From assembly GCF_949628215.1 (NCBI RefSeq), contig NC_134283.1, forward strand, positions 12,523,638-12,587,637: 64,000 bases of DNA, given 5' to 3'. Position numbers and translations under genes: made by a program. This document shows, piece by piece, positions 47,416 to 61,082 of the stretch (positions are counted from its first letter, which is position 1; each line of letters begins with the position of its first letter). The DNA comes from Phalacrocorax aristotelis (taxonomy: Eukaryota > Chordata > Aves > Suliformes > Phalacrocoracidae). The notes under the pieces were generated by a model that ran no database searches, was not told the DNA's origin, and saw nothing but the letters and a program-made list of their open reading frames with translations.

Positions 47416-50400
47416 CTGGGGGCAGAAAAAAAGTTTTAGTTATACATTGCCTACCTTATTTTTCAGCCTTTTGATTGAGTGACCGTAGCAATTTTTAAGT
47501 ATTTATCAGGACATGAAACTCAGTGGAATGTATTTCACAATACAAAAGGAAATTCCCTCTAAGCATCTTCAGATTTAAAGACAGAGCTGTAAACTTCTGA
47601 AGTATCTGTCAGTGATGTTGCCGTGCCCATTCAAGGTGTTGATTTGAATGTTCAAGTGTTCCTGGTAATACTAATATGCTATAATCACAGCCTGGTCAGA
47701 TATAAGTTTATATAATAGGTGGAGAACAAGACAAATGCTTTTCCAAGTGTATAAAGATAGGCTACAAATAGGACTAAGAATAGAAACTGTTACTTCATTC
47801 TGTTCTGTTGAAGAAAACAGTGTTTTGCCATATCCATGTAAATGTGTGTTACTCTTGTGCAAGAATCCTAATATACCACAAATACAGAAATTCAAGAGGT
47901 CAATAGTGACCAAAAAAAAACCCAACACCCCCCAAACCAGGAGAAAGCGTAATGAAAAGCAAACTAAAGAAGCCAAAAAAAAAAAAAATAGTAGATGCAG
48001 ATTTTCTTAAGGAGAAGGCAAAAATGTACATCATATGAAATGAGAGTAGAAAGGGCAGGAGGCAAATGAATTAGTGTATCTTTTTAGATCACTGCCCTAT
48101 CACTACAGTTTTGAAGACTGATACTGCAGCTGTGCTTGATCCACTTGCGCTTATGAAGACAAACAGGTAACTGAAGTAAATGAGAATTCCCACTGAAAAG
48201 GACTAAGCAAGAGGAGTTCTAATACAACCTTCAGATTAAAAAAAAAGGTGAAATGCTGGAAATTCTTCATAAATACACATATTAATGGCAACAATATGAG
48301 ACAATGAGATTATAAGTACAGAAATAACTATGCTGTCTTGCAGTATCTTGTCTCTGACAGTAGCCATTATCAACTATGTCAAAGGAAGCCAAACAGTAGA
48401 AAAAGCATGCGGTAACTTTGACTTAAAATAATGTTTTCTTTACAGTTATAGACAGTTTTATGTCATGTGGCTTGAGTATGTATTAGTTGCAAAGTTTAAT
48501 ATTTAAAAGAACCTTCATCTGTTTTCGTACCTGGCAATAGCTGAATGTAGCCATCTGAAGCTGTCAACATCACAGGCATCCAGCGCTCACATCCCTCTAG
48601 AGCTCGATCAGAGCTGAACTTGTGTAACTCACGGAGTGAAGAGAAGTTGCACAGTCTACACAATTCATAGAACTGAGGTGGACCAAACCATATTTCTTGA
48701 GATTTCAAGTGTTCAATGGCTTCTGGAGGTGATGACCACTATAAGATGAAAACAAGCCCTGAAATAATAATTACATCAGCAGATAGAAAGTATCAATAAC
48801 TTTAAAAGCCATTAGCAAGGAAGTCTTTACAGAAAAAGAGCTGGAAATAGTCCAAATTTTCTGAAACAATAAAGCCCATGAATAAACTATCCAAAATAAC
48901 AACAAATTTTTAAAAAATTGGAAAAAAATCATAAGCAATTGATAAAATTTATTCTTTTTCCTATAAAAAGAAATAAACTTTAATTTTGCAAGTAGGCATG
49001 CCATGTTTGGAAACTAAAACTGAGACTTGTTTTAGGGGCCTGACTAAAAGTCTACTGAAACCTACAGAAAACCTTAAACTCAATGTGAACTCAGTTAACA
49101 GAGGTTGCTACTGATGCTTCAAGAATTAAAAGTGCCTCTAAACATCTGCTTCCTATACCCATTGTTTTCAGAGCATGAACACGCAGCTATTCATGCTTAA
49201 ACATAAGCTTGGTGGCTCATGGCCTAGATAGGTTGCTTGTCGCTGGGTAAAAAAACTGGCTGGATGGCTGAGCCCAGGGAGTTGTGGTGAATGGAGCTAA
49301 ATCCAGTTGGCAACCAGGACCAAGAGGTGTTCCCCAGGGCTCAGTTTTGGGGCCAGACTTGTCTAATTTCTTTATCAATGGCCTGGATGAGGGGATTGAG
49401 TGTGCCCTCAGTAAGTTTGCAGATGACACCAAATAGGGTGGGATTGTTGATCTGCTTGAGGGTAGGAAGGCTCTGCAGGGGGACCTGGACAGGCTAGATT
49501 GATGGGCCAAGGCCAAGTGCCGGGTCCTGCACTTTGGTTACAACAACCCCTTGCAACGTTACAGGCCTGGGGGAGAGTGGCTGGAAAGCTGCCCAGTGAG
49601 AAAAGACCTGGGGGTGCTGGCTGACAGCTGGCTGAACATGAGCCAGCAGCATGCCCAGGTAGCCAAGAAGGCCAACAGCATCTGGGCTTGTATCAGCAAT
49701 AGCATGGCCAACAGGAGCAGGGAAGTGATCGTGCCCCTGTACTTGGCACTGGTGAGGCTGCACCTTGAATATTGTGGTCAGTTTTGGGCCCTTCAACACA
49801 AGAAGGACATGCAGGTGCTGGAGCGTGTCCAGAGAAGGGCAGTGAAGGGTCTGGAGAACAAGTCTTGTAAAGAGCAGCTGAGGGAACCGCAGTTGTTCAG
49901 TCTGGAGAAGGGGAGGCTGAGGGGAGACCTTATCGCTCTCTACAACTACCTGAAAGGAGGTTGTAGCGAGGTGGGTGTTGGTCTCTTCTCCCAAGTTATT
50001 AGCAATAGAACGAGAGGAAATGGCCTCAAGCTGCATCAGGGGAGGTTTAGATTGGACATTAGGAAAAATGTCTGTACTGAAAGAGCGGTCAGACATTGGA
50101 ACAGGCTGCCCAGAGGTGGTGGAGTCTCCATCCTTGGAGGTATTTAAAGGACATGTAGACATGGCACTTCAGGGCATGGTTCAGGAGGCATGGTAGTGTT
50201 GGGTTAACAGTTGGACGTTATGATCCTAGATGTCTTTTCCAACCATAATGATTCCATGATTTTATATATCGTGGTGTTCTGTGTGTTTAAACCATTAGTA
50301 ATCTTCATTTCATCCCACATGTTGAATTTGGTAATATAAATGTGTGCATAAGCATTTGCAGTAGATTTATGCTGTTACTAACAAAACTACAACAAACATG

Positions 50401-52555
50401 AACTCTTTTGAATATAATATCTCAGGCACTTTTAAATTTATGTAGCAAGATCTGTTAAAAAAAATAATCTAGAAACATCATTAATACCAAAATCATTAGG
50501 TAAACTTTTACAGAACTGCCTGTTTTCTCACCTACTTCTAACTTGCTTTTGAACTTCTCAAAATTCTAGAATAACTTAGACCTTAATGTACCTGACCCTG
50601 AGCTGCTTTATGTTTTTGACTCTCTTACTCCTCCAATTAAAAAAAATGTAAAAAATCAGTATAGCTCCAAAAATTGTTTTAATAATATAATGTTTCAGTA
50701 AGTTTGTATGTTACTTAAAATATTCCAAATAACTGCAAAAGACATGGATTACTAGCAGCTCTTGCAGCCCTAGAACACCCTGCACATACCACATGGATCT
50801 CTCCAAACATGCTGAATGTTAAGGGTGTAACGGCAATACTCCATTGATACTGCACAAATGAATGTCATCCACCTTTGAAAGATACAGTAATTCAAGGTGA
50901 AAATGAACTGACGTGATACACATCCTATGTCATTGTCCTGGTTTCGGCTAGGATAGAATTAATTTTCTTCCTAGTAGCTGCTATAGTGCTGTCATTTGGA
51001 TTTAGTGTGAGAATGTCAATAACACAGATGTTTTAGTTGTTGCTGAGCAGTGCTCACACTAGTCAAGGACTTTTCAGCTTCCCATCCTCTCCCAGGTGCA
51101 CAGGAAGCCGGGAGGGGGCAGAGCCAGGACAGCTGACCCAAACTGGCCAGAGGGATAGTCCATACCATATGACATCATGCTCAGTATATAAACTGGGGGG
51201 GAGCTGGCCAGGGAGCAGCAATCGCTGCTTGGGGACTGGCTGGGCATCAGTTGGTGGCTGGTAAGCAACTGCATTGTGCGTCACTTGTTTTGTATATTCC
51301 TTCATCATTATTATTTTCCTTTGCTGTCCTATTAAACTGTCTTTATCCCAGCCCATGAATTATCTCACTTTTACTCTTCTGATTCTCTCCCTGATCCCAC
51401 CTGGGAGGGGAGGAGGGTCAGCGAGTGGTTGTGTGGGGCTCAGTTGGGACTGCGGTTAAACCACGACAGCCATTAAACTTGATGTAAAAGGACCGTGAAA
51501 AAAACAACCCTTTCAGCCAGCAGTTAGAGCTGCACGTTTGACTAAAGGGGGCCGCGGCACTGGCCGATTGGAAGGAGAGCTATACAAGGGAGAAGATTGC
51601 CACGAAGATGAAAACTCCCTTCCCTTTCCACACATCTGAAGGGAGCGTTATCGGGACGGGGAGGGAGCCGGGCCCTTGGGCGACTCTCTGGCCGCCCTTC
51701 CCGCTGGGCTATACTGGCAGCCGGCGGGGGCTCGGCGGCTCCTCGGCGGGGAGGGAGGGGAAGGGAAGGCAGGGCAGAAGCGGCGCCCTTCGTGCTCCCG
51801 CCACCGAGTGCCCAGGCGCCTTCTCCCACGCCAGCGCTGCGGCGGGGCCTTACCGTGACGGCTGTCACCTCGCGATTATCCTGCGAGGTGTGGGGCGGTC
51901 GCGTCTCCAGGCAGCACAGGTAGAAAGCCGTGTCATAGCGCCGGCCGCCGCGGCCGGCCCTGCCGACAGGGGTCAGCCAGTTACTCCACTCCTGCAGCGC
52001 CCAAATGTTGGGGACGCAGCCCAGGTGCCGGCAGAGCTGCAAGAAGCAGGCCGGGTCCTCCTGCACCCGGCGCCGCCACTCGCCCAGCTCGGCAGCGGGG
52101 GGCAGGCGCTCCGCTGGCAGCGGGGGGGCCGGGCCGCTGCCTGCCGCCGGCCCGCGCCCTGGCACCAGCAGCAGGATTCCCGCCTCCTCGAAGGTTTCTC
52201 TGACAGCGCAGATGCGGAAGGCGACTTCCCCAGGCAGCGGCGAGCCCAGCGGCTGCCGGTCGGTGGCGAAAAGCGGGGCCCGGCTGCTGCCGAGAGGCGG
52301 CGGCCTCACAGCACCCAGCCCGCACTGAGGCGAGGCGGGCAGCAACCCCAGCCACTCCGCGGAGAAGTCCGCCGCTTCCACCAGACCCCCTGGGAAGACG
52401 TGGGAGCTGGGCATAAAGCCGCTGCAGGCGCTCCGCTGCAGCAGCAGCACCTCGTAGTCAAAGGGGCCGAGCGGGGAGCGCGGCGGCCGTGCCGGCGTCC
52501 CCGCTGCGAGCAGCAGCGTCGCCGCTTCCCTCCAGTGCCGCAGCCGCGAGTTCAT
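47189..52555 (-). CDS. NUDT19: NUDT19, peroxisomal CoA diphosphohydrolase, complete (3 exons, 378 aa)
   Basis: Exons 51854–52555, 48531–48738 and 47189–47415 join in phase into 1,137 bases; the human protein has 375 residues. NUDT19 is a Nudix hydrolase that cleaves CoA and acyl-CoA into phosphopantetheine and 3',5'-ADP in peroxisomes. Residues 36–66 have [20 protein letters not shown] and GG. The catalytic Nudix helix RETFEEAG is at 119–126, separated from the upstream glycines by the long insert typical of this family. [13 protein letters not shown] and [13 protein letters not shown] follow. Exon 2 has [13 protein letters not shown] and [15 protein letters not shown]. The protein ends SRL, a PTS1 peroxisomal signal (SHL in human). 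The start at 52555 ([19 protein letters not shown]) aligns with the human start; an in-frame ATG at 52651 would add 32 residues rich in Arg and Pro. Intron 1 carries a CR1 and a solo LTR. Confidence 0.95.
49230..50267 (+). mobile_element. CR1 LINE 3' part in NUDT19 intron 1
   Basis: RT remnants start at about 49,250 (ACTGGCTGGATGGCTGAGCC). They continue through the region of the ADD motif (TTTGCAGATGACACCAAATA near 49,416) and a well-kept C-terminal frame at 49,551–50,147 ([40 protein letters not shown]). The 3' tail GATGTCTTTTCCAACCATAA and CCATGATTTTA ends near 50,267. Stops and frame changes make it inactive. It is antisense to NUDT19, and its last 400 bases are close to the copy at 40,428–40,890. 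Confidence 0.93.
50934..51468 (+). mobile_element. ERVL-like solo LTR, essentially full length, in NUDT19 intron 1
   Basis: A 535-base unit bounded by TG…CA: TGTCCTGGTTTCGGCTAGGA at the left and GGTTAAACCACGACA at the right. It has a promoter-like ATGACATCATGCTCAGTATA TATA-box region near 51,168–51,190. A TATTAAACTGTCTTTATC block near 51,329–51,347 reads as polyadenylation signal and R/U5 border. It is flanked by GTCAT (50,929–50,933) and GCCAT (51,469–51,473), a near-matching 5-base target duplication as expected for ERVL insertions. No internal region is present, so it is a solo LTR that looks whole. It is the youngest-looking LTR here and lies antisense to NUDT19, ending about 385 bases from exon 1. 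Confidence 0.88.
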
Positions 52556-52800
52556 CCCGAGGGGTGGAGGAGGAGGAGGCTGAGGCCGCGATCGCGTTGC
52601 GGGGCCGGCCGGGCGCCACCGCCGCCTGGGCTCCCGGAGGAGCCACTGCAACCCGAGGCACCGGCGGGAAAGCCTGGCCCTCCCAGGGACGTGGTGGGCT
52701 GGAGGCCTGCCAGAGGCGGTCAGTAATGCCTCAGTCCCGATCAGCCTTAAGCCGGTAAGTGGTGTCCCCAGAGGGCAAAAGCTTAAGGTAATACAGAGGG
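51540..52800 (-). promoter_or_regulatory. NUDT19: NUDT19 CpG island (exon 1 and promoter)
   Basis: Dense CpG and GC content covers all of NUDT19 exon 1 and about 250 bases upstream, with AT-rich sequence on both sides. No TATA box is evident. The high GC content also opens long frames on the other strand, which are shadows of exon 1. Confidence 0.7.
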
Positions 52801-55800
52801 TTTACAGGCACGGGGCGAATGGCTGAGAGAAACGAGGCGGTGACTTTCAATTTACTTGAAAAACTATGGCTTGGAGTAGTTCACACTCCCCGAGGTTTTA
52901 CAGCACTCGCTGAGTGTATTTACAGCAGGACAAGATGTAAATGGTGAACACTGTTGGACTGCAACGTCTTCCCGAGTACTGCTGAAGGGGCTGTAGTTAC
53001 AGCCGTAGAAACGAGCCCGGGGTCAGGGGCCGGGGACTCGGATTTGGCATTGTAATGCTGCTGCTGACCTGCCAGCTGGCCTCACAGAAATCTCCTTATC
53101 TCAATTCCACATCAAGACGTGTTGATAACACAAATAATTTTAGGTCTTTAATTAAACATGTCATGTTCCAAGTTGTTTGAATTTGTTCTAGCAGGCTTCA
53201 AGGGGACAAGTACGTAGAATTTTAATTAATGTTTTATTACAGAGCTCTCCTGTTCTGAGGCTTTTAAGTACGTTTTTACCTGGGGGGAAAAAAAATCTAG
53301 TCAGGCAAGATAGCAAAACCTTGAAGAAGTCCTTTGAACGGACATTGCACTTTAGGAAATACTTTATTTTGTTAGTTTGACATTCGATTTTGATTTCTCA
53401 GTTATAGATTGGTGTTCTGAATTTGTAAGGAGTTTAAGCAGAAGGAAGCTGATGACACAAGTTGAGAAATTTTGTAAGAATATTTGCATGTAACATGGAG
53501 AATCCTCCTCCTATTCATAATCCTTCTCTTGCTAGATTCCATTTGGCAAATACCCACATACCTACACATGCCTCTGAAAACTTCTCCATTTTATTTTCTA
53601 TTTCAGCATGTACTTAATGCCTGTGAGGTGTGGCTCACCGTAACTGAAATGATGCTTAGAGGCAATTAAACCAGTGGGATGCTGGAATATGTCAATTGAC
53701 AAAACCAGAAAATGCAGTCAAGGTCTACACAGACACAGCTGGGACATAAGTTCGTCCTGATGCAAGGCTGCAGTCAGCAGAGAATAGGTCAGCCAGCCAG
53801 CTGATTATACTGAAAGTGGGGCAGAACGCCAGCTACAGTATAGCCAGGCAATATACAAGTCTGCCCTCCCTCTCCTTTTCTTCCTTGTGACCAAACATAC
53901 AAGCAAAACCAGGACATCTTGTAACTCTAGCCTCCTTTTTTGTACCAATTTAATCATCATTGCTCATCAGTGATTACTGTCTTAGGCAATAGAAGGATAA
54001 GGTCCACTAATGTGCCTGTTTCCTATTAGAAGGCATTTTGAAGCTAAAATCGTGTTTACCTCGTATTTGTTTGCCTTTTGCACTCTTTGTCCAGTTACCT
54101 ATTTTATTGTGTTAAGGATACATCTTGTCAGAACCTGCTTTGCCTAAAAGCTGCTTTACTGGTGAAATATTAATAAACTACTGCAGTTTTCAAGATTTAA
54201 TGTCCAATGAGCTTGATGGCTGATCAAAAAGATTTACGGTCCATTATGTCAGATCATTTCAGCATAAAGGCATTTTAAGTAGAAAGTACTCACATACCAA
54301 TAACGAACAGCGTCATATTCAAATAATTTATAATACCAACACATAGACAGAACTGTCCTACTATGCAGAAATGCAGAGTCTGATATCTGTGGAATGTTAT
54401 TTCAGAACATCTGTAGGAAAATCTGATAATTCAGAACATTGCAGATTATATTGTTAAGTTTCTAAATGGGGTGGTTTTATATTTTTCACCTAGTGCACTG
54501 TAAATTCTCACAACTCCTAATATGTACAGCAGGAATACCCTGGAAAACAATTCCTCTGGTTTCACTGGTGTCCACTGGTATTAAACTTAGCAGATCTAAT
54601 TTCATAGGCATTCTTGCATAGCAGGGTGGAAATTGAATGTGTGGCTGGCATATACACTGCTGTTTGCACGCAGACTGTTGGTAGAGAAATAGTTCTGTGG
54701 TTATAGCATTGCTCATGGCTGTTCTCAGTATCTGAAGCAATGAGTCCTTTGGGACCAAAGCCAGACAAGTACAGGTTAAGGCAAAAATTATTCTCGAGTC
54801 CAGTCGCTGCGTTTTTCCACACAGTCCTGGAGTATGTAAATAGATTATTCACTGTATAGTTTTCCAAACATTGTGTCCAAAATGTGAATAAAAGTCAAAT
54901 TAAGGTTTATGATTATAGCACCATTATATAGATTGACTAACAATGGAAATAAAAAATACAGCTACCTTCATACAAAACCATATTCCAACAAATGAAAGCA
55001 GATCAGAAAGCTAGGTTACAGGTAGTATCAACAACTGGAAATGTTCTACTTCCAACAGACACATAATGGGTCATGTCTTACGCAAACAGAAATTATGGTT
55101 CTAATTCTGCAGTTTTTAATTACATTAATAGTCTTCACACATGTGATTTCTCACTAAACTGAGTAGTGGTGGTTTATATGAGCAATGGTTCAGATCCCTT
55201 CCTCTAAGACCAGGACTCAAATGTGTATTTATATATAAGGTTACACATGCAATTAGCATATTAGATTAAGTTGCTAAGGGCATATCATGTTTGGTGTCTC
55301 AGGTACTCCTCAGTCATTTTATATGGTATAAATAGTTAAATATTTTCTTCAGCCTTCTCATTTCCACCTCTCTCTCTTGTTTTTCCCCTAAGGTTTATGC
55401 TATTTATATATAGATTCTTCAAGATCATACAGAGTAATTACATTTGAAATTTGAATTTTTTTTTCCTTGAGACAATTATACCTGGATGTATGACCTGACT
55501 TTACTATTCTTACAAAAATCCTGTGATTTTTTAAGTCATGTTTTGGGCTAAGTAATTCCTTAATGCTGTGAGACATCAATGAGTTTGACTGTATGTGTTC
55601 ATTGAACATTTGTGCATGTGAGATTTGACTGATCATAGACTTCAGTGGGGTTTCTTTAATGCATAGTGGAAAACTGACCAAAATAACAGACCACACATTT
55701 AATCTATGATTGTGACTTCCATTTCTGTGCACTTGAAGTAGAACTAGCTTTTAGGGATTTGTTAGTTTATTTGGTGGAAGTGTTATTAGTAATTATATGA

Positions 55801-58800
55801 TAAATAATGTCACCCAATACAGTGTAAATAAAAGAAACATACAGTTCAATCAAACAAAACAAAACAACCCACCCGACCCTGCGGAGGCTAGGGAAGTCAA
55901 TTTCTGACTCTTAGGAAAACCACAGTAGATATTTTGACAAAATTACTGGAGCTAAGCAATACACATAATTGTTTTTGCTACCTAGCCTCTGTGGGTGACA
56001 GATTTTCAGAGATACTGTAATTTTATTTGTATTTGCCTACATGGCTTCTAGTCACATTGCTTCAGCATGAAATGCTTGTGCTTGACTGTATGAGAAGGTG
56101 CAGAAGAGCCTTCATGCTGGTTAAATGCCATGTCACATTTCACCTTTCCCTAGGTTTAAGCAGTGGTAACTGATGAAGCTACATCTCCAGCTGTATCCCA
56201 GTACTGCAGCAGCAAGCTGTCAGGATGGATGACAGAATCCAGCCTTCTGGGACCAATATCTTCCAATAGAAAGTCCCTTGTAGTGTGAAACAGAGATCAG
56301 GGTTGTCTTTTGTAAAACTGATATCGACATGTAGCAAATCAATATATTTTTACTCTTATTCTGTATTCAGTTAATTGGAAAATGGGTAGTCAGTTCCACT
56401 CAGGGATATTTTATCTTCTTTGCCCCACTGGATATATGACACTGTCTTCTCACAGAGAAGCTATACCTTAACATTGTGATGCTCTTATTTTTAACAGAAA
56501 GCATACTTTGCTAACAAAAAGATGAAGACATATTTACATCCATCCATCTCCTTCCTTTTCTTGTCGTTCCCTTAACACATGCAGATAATTTTGTATGAAA
56601 GACATTCTTTTCTAAGGCCGTTCTTATTGTATGCTTACTATAGCAAATGCTGCTCACGTGTAGGCTACTATTTTGTCCAGATCTCTTCCTGCATTAAAAG
56701 ACTTACATAATCGTATTGAGAGAAAGCACTTAGAGATCTATAATCCACTGTTCTTACTGAATGACTTTTACGTAATGAAAATCTGTGAAGGGTAAATATG
56801 TCGACTAGGAGTTCCATTAGCACTTAAATATAAAGGTATTTCTGGAAAACGTGCATAACCAACACAAACAGTGTAAGAAAAGGAAGCCCATAACCAATCC
56901 TTTCAGACTACAGAAAATAAGCACGTGTTTAATTTTTAATCCAAAAGCTAATGACACCAGTCGGTTAATCCATTTTTAAATAATTGCATTCATGTTAAAA
57001 TATTTTCATATTTACATTAAGAATTTTGAAACTAATTTTATTTCATATTCATAATGCTGAAGTTTGATGTTACATTGTTTGCATCATAAGCAGAATCACT
57101 TTAAATATGGTTGTGTTCATTTTGTTAGTAAACTAAACAGCATAAAGGGTTTTCATGCTGATAGACTGGAAGTGCTGGAATAAAATTACAAATTGCTGCA
57201 TTTAACGGACTCAGTTCTGATAGTTTGATACATCTGTTGATCATTGTTGCTATCAATACCACAGGACCAAATTTCATGCTCCTTAGGTTGTGGCTATCTT
57301 TTGCTAAAGTAAACGCAAGCTTTTCTGGCTGAAAGGGGACAGAGTTTCATCCTAACAAGCGATGATCTGATCTGTTAGTTTAGTTTAGCATGTTCTCTAG
57401 TCTTCAGTTGCCCACGCCAATGATTCTGTACTTTACTCAACAACACTGAACAAGCAGTGCTGAAGGCAACATCATCCCTGTTATCCTAAATATTATTGTA
57501 GCTGTTTTCTAATGCAGAGATTCCTTGACTTCTCGGCCTGCTGATTCCCTTGCAGTATAAATGAAGATATATCACTATGTTCAACTTCAGGAACTTGAGA
57601 AGGGTACATTTGTGTAAAGAAAAATGTAAGGAGAGGGCTTAGCATGTTACTTTATTCGTGTGGTTGAAATAGGAACTTTTTGTTTAGAAGAGCTTACTGA
57701 CAAGCTGTACTAATATTCCAGTTTTTGTTTGGGTTTAATTACTGCTGCAAGCCAACCAGTAAGTTATAAGAACATACTTTATTTTAAGTTAAATAAATAG
57801 TGACAGTAACAAGTTCAAATTATTCAAAGTGTAGAAAATACCACCCATGCACAGGCAAAACCAGTGTAATTCAAGTCAGGAATAAGATTTTAGTATACAG
57901 TAAATTTAATGTGTGTATCCTGTGAATAAAGACAAAAGAACTGAACAACATTGAAATTAAGCAATGACCATCATCTTTTGTACTGAAAACACAATAACAT
58001 TCTCATTCACTGATCAGCGTGAGAGTATTTGCATTTTCATGGTGTTATTTAAATATAGTCTATTTTGAAGTTTGACTTCCTATTTTTCACTTACAAAAAT
58101 AGCATTTCCGGCCTCCTTCCAGTTGCATTCCAGTGTGGGGGGAAAAATGAAGACTGCAAATCCACGTCTCTTTATTTCTTAATTTAAAAGAAACATCAGT
58201 ACTTTTGGGCAATGGTGGTTTCATCTTGTTTTGATTTTGTGCGCTGTCATGCCTGAACTGTCCCACTGTGTGAACACTTTTATCAAGTGTAGGAAATTAA
58301 TGGCAGGAATGTTGTCCCTTTAGATGGTGCCAATCCTCTGTTAGAATTCTACTTCATCTTTTAATTTCAGATAGCCTAAATATAACGATACAGATTTTTA
58401 GGTATAAACTAATGATTAATAAATCTGCAGCCAGCTTTCTCTTAAGATTTGAAAAGACATCGTTTTTCCAGGGTTCAATTCTTTAAATACTAATTGTGTG
58501 CATATTCATTATGAATCAAGACTTACATAATTATGGACTACTTACATGAATTCTTTGAGTCCTGTATCAAAAAATCCAAACTGAAAAAAATGCAATGGAC
58601 TGAAAATCGACAATATACCAAGTCACTGAGTCTTGCTTCTGAAGATGAGATTCACTATTCTTAAAAATTCTTCTACACAACTAACCGTGGCTAAACAATA
58701 CACCCACTTCAGGATACAAGATAATGAATGCCAGAGGTGTTGCCATTTACTTATCCACCAGAAATGTGACTTGTATTACTTGCGTTTTCAGAACACATGG

Positions 58801-59588
58801 TTAAAAGACCTGATTTCAAAAGGAACATGGAGTTTTCAAGAAGCACAGAATAGAGTCCAACTTCTCATCTACCTTCCTGTGAACTAAGGAGAGTGCAAAG
58901 AGTGAAAATACCCACTAATCCGTAGTGACTAGTGGTGACAATCCAAATACGTACATTCTCCTGCAGCTTTTGCTGTATTTTCCATAAATATGTTTACTCA
59001 ATCTGACTGTGAAGGAGATCTCACTTAAATCAACACACAGCAATTACACCTTCTCGAGACAGAAACAGTAGCACCGATAAATACAGGCTTGACTTTGTTA
59101 GTGCTGCCAGGGATCTCTACAAACCTAGATTAACTATGTATAAAACACATCCTATGGAGTGAGCGAAATACAATAGAAAGGAATGTGGAGTCATCTTATA
59201 AAGCTGTGAATTTCCATGAGACTGGAGCCAGACTGGATCAATGTGCAGAATTCACATTATCCTTCAATGTAATGGTAGTCTGTAGCCTTTAATTCAAGCC
59301 TCCACTTACTATTTTTCCCCACCTGTTTTTTTTCTTGCCTACAAGTGACCAGATTTGAATTTGTCATGCACTTTTTCTCCCCAAATCCAGTTCTCTTAAA
59401 GAATAAACTGTTTGCTGTAGTCTTCCAAAGTATGTTTAGTTTTTCACTCAAAAATATTAGCTGTTTATGAGTATTGGCAACATAATTTTATTTAACAGGC
59501 ATGAAGACTGTTGCCTAGTAACTTCACAAAACATGTCTGATTGTTACTTTTTGATGTGTCCATAGCAATCAATGCAGAAGAATAAAAA
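52801..59588. other. Gene-free stretch between NUDT19 and RGS9BP
   Basis: About 6.8 kb of mostly AT-rich DNA. No open frame here is recognisable or splice-linked. I see no CR1, LTR or RNA gene in it. Short A/C-rich tracts occur near 55,850–55,880. It may hold regulatory elements of RGS9BP, but nothing in the sequence names one. Confidence 0.5.
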
Positions 59589-59594
59589 TTTATT
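59589..59594 (-). terminator. RGS9BP: Possible RGS9BP polyadenylation signal AATAAA
   Basis: Plus-strand TTTATT about 1.5 kb beyond the RGS9BP stop codon. It would give a 3' UTR of about 1.5 kb, plausible for this gene. A nearer non-canonical signal cannot be excluded. Confidence 0.3.
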
Positions 59595-61082
59595 AAACCC
59601 CCAGTACTACAGGGTCTTTATATTTACCTGTGGAGTGCGCCTCATACACCTATGGCACTATAAAGTATGTACCAAGCATTCTTGAAAGGATAGTATGTGT
59701 TCACAGTAAAAGAACATATTTATGTAAGTTACATAATAAATACCATAATACAGAGGTCCTTTTACAAAACATAGAGCTTCTCTATCAAGTTAGTGTCTGT
59801 CCCCCCAGTTTTACATTTAAACGTTGACAATTTAATAGGGAAGCACTGCAAAGTTTTACACTGGTCTTGCACTTACCTCCCAAAATTGCAGTGTATCAAG
59901 TTGGACTAATCCTACAGGCTTCCTGTTTGCTAGATGATTAATCAGACATGAAATGAGAGATGAAACTGAGGCACGTTTTTAGCTTTGTCTAGATTTCTGC
60001 AAAGAATTCAGAAGCTTGCAGAAATGTGACTACACATATACAGGGATCAATCCTTCCTTGCATGTCAACAATAATCTCTTTGGATTAGAAAGGTCTGCTT
60101 TAACTCGACATCACTTTTGTCAAAATCTATTTAAAAATTACTGCTTCTGCTGCAGATAGATTAATTGCTGCTTCTCATAGTTAATTGTGAAGTGCAAACT
60201 GTTTGCTTTGACAGAAAGAAAAATTCAAACCAGTGGCAAGAATCAGCCTTTCTGCAGGGGAAGACAAAACCAGGCTAAATGTGGATGAGAACCATGAGGC
60301 TTGCTAGTATTTTTCTAAATATGCAACCCTCCCTTTTTTCTCTCTGGATTTGGAAAGCCATTATTCATTTACGTGTGGTCTGCCAACCCTTGCAACTGGG
60401 TTCTAGACAGTCTAGTCTAAATCAACAAACAGTATTTGGTATCAAACATGGCTTATTCGTTTTCTCCATCCTCCTCCACACCTCCCCACTCCCCAGCCAT
60501 TAACTTGTCTAAAATAGAGGTTGTTTACATTCTTTTATAGGAGTTTTCATCCCTCCCCTTTTCCTCCACTGAAATAGCATTTTGGGTATTTGATGGAAAA
60601 ACAAAACAAAAAAACCCCAATCCCCTGTATTCTATTCACTTTGTCAGACAAAACACCTGTGTTAGCCTCCAAATTTGTATTACTCCCAAATACTGTAAAC
60701 AGTGACCAGCAGCAAACGCCAGAGGCTATTCAAGAACAAAAAATGCAGGCTTCTGAGAACAGTGATCTATTAATAGCAGACAAATCCCTGCTATAGCCAG
60801 TAGTGCTAATACCCTGGTAACTTCAGAGTTAACCATTACAAGTCCAGCAGATGAAGACATCCTATTCTGCTGGCTGATTTGCATCTCTTTTCTTCAAAAA
60901 GCAAGAAAGAACAAATCCCGCATTTTAGGATATTGAGACGCAAAAGTTTAGGTTTGTTTTTCCAAGTGCTAGGTTTAAGTTCTGAGCTCATCCAAGTGAC
61001 CCGTTTTGAAATTAAAGGTGAGGTGTGACACGCTCCAACGAGAGACTGAAAGGGGGTGGCTCTTGCCAGAGCCTGCACCACC

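Noticed and set aside
51608-52726. A 372-codon open frame on the plus strand opposite NUDT19 exon 1
   Set aside because: It is a GC-driven shadow of NUDT19 exon 1: Arg/Pro/Gly/Ala-rich, with no recognisable domain, while the opposite strand encodes a clear Nudix protein.
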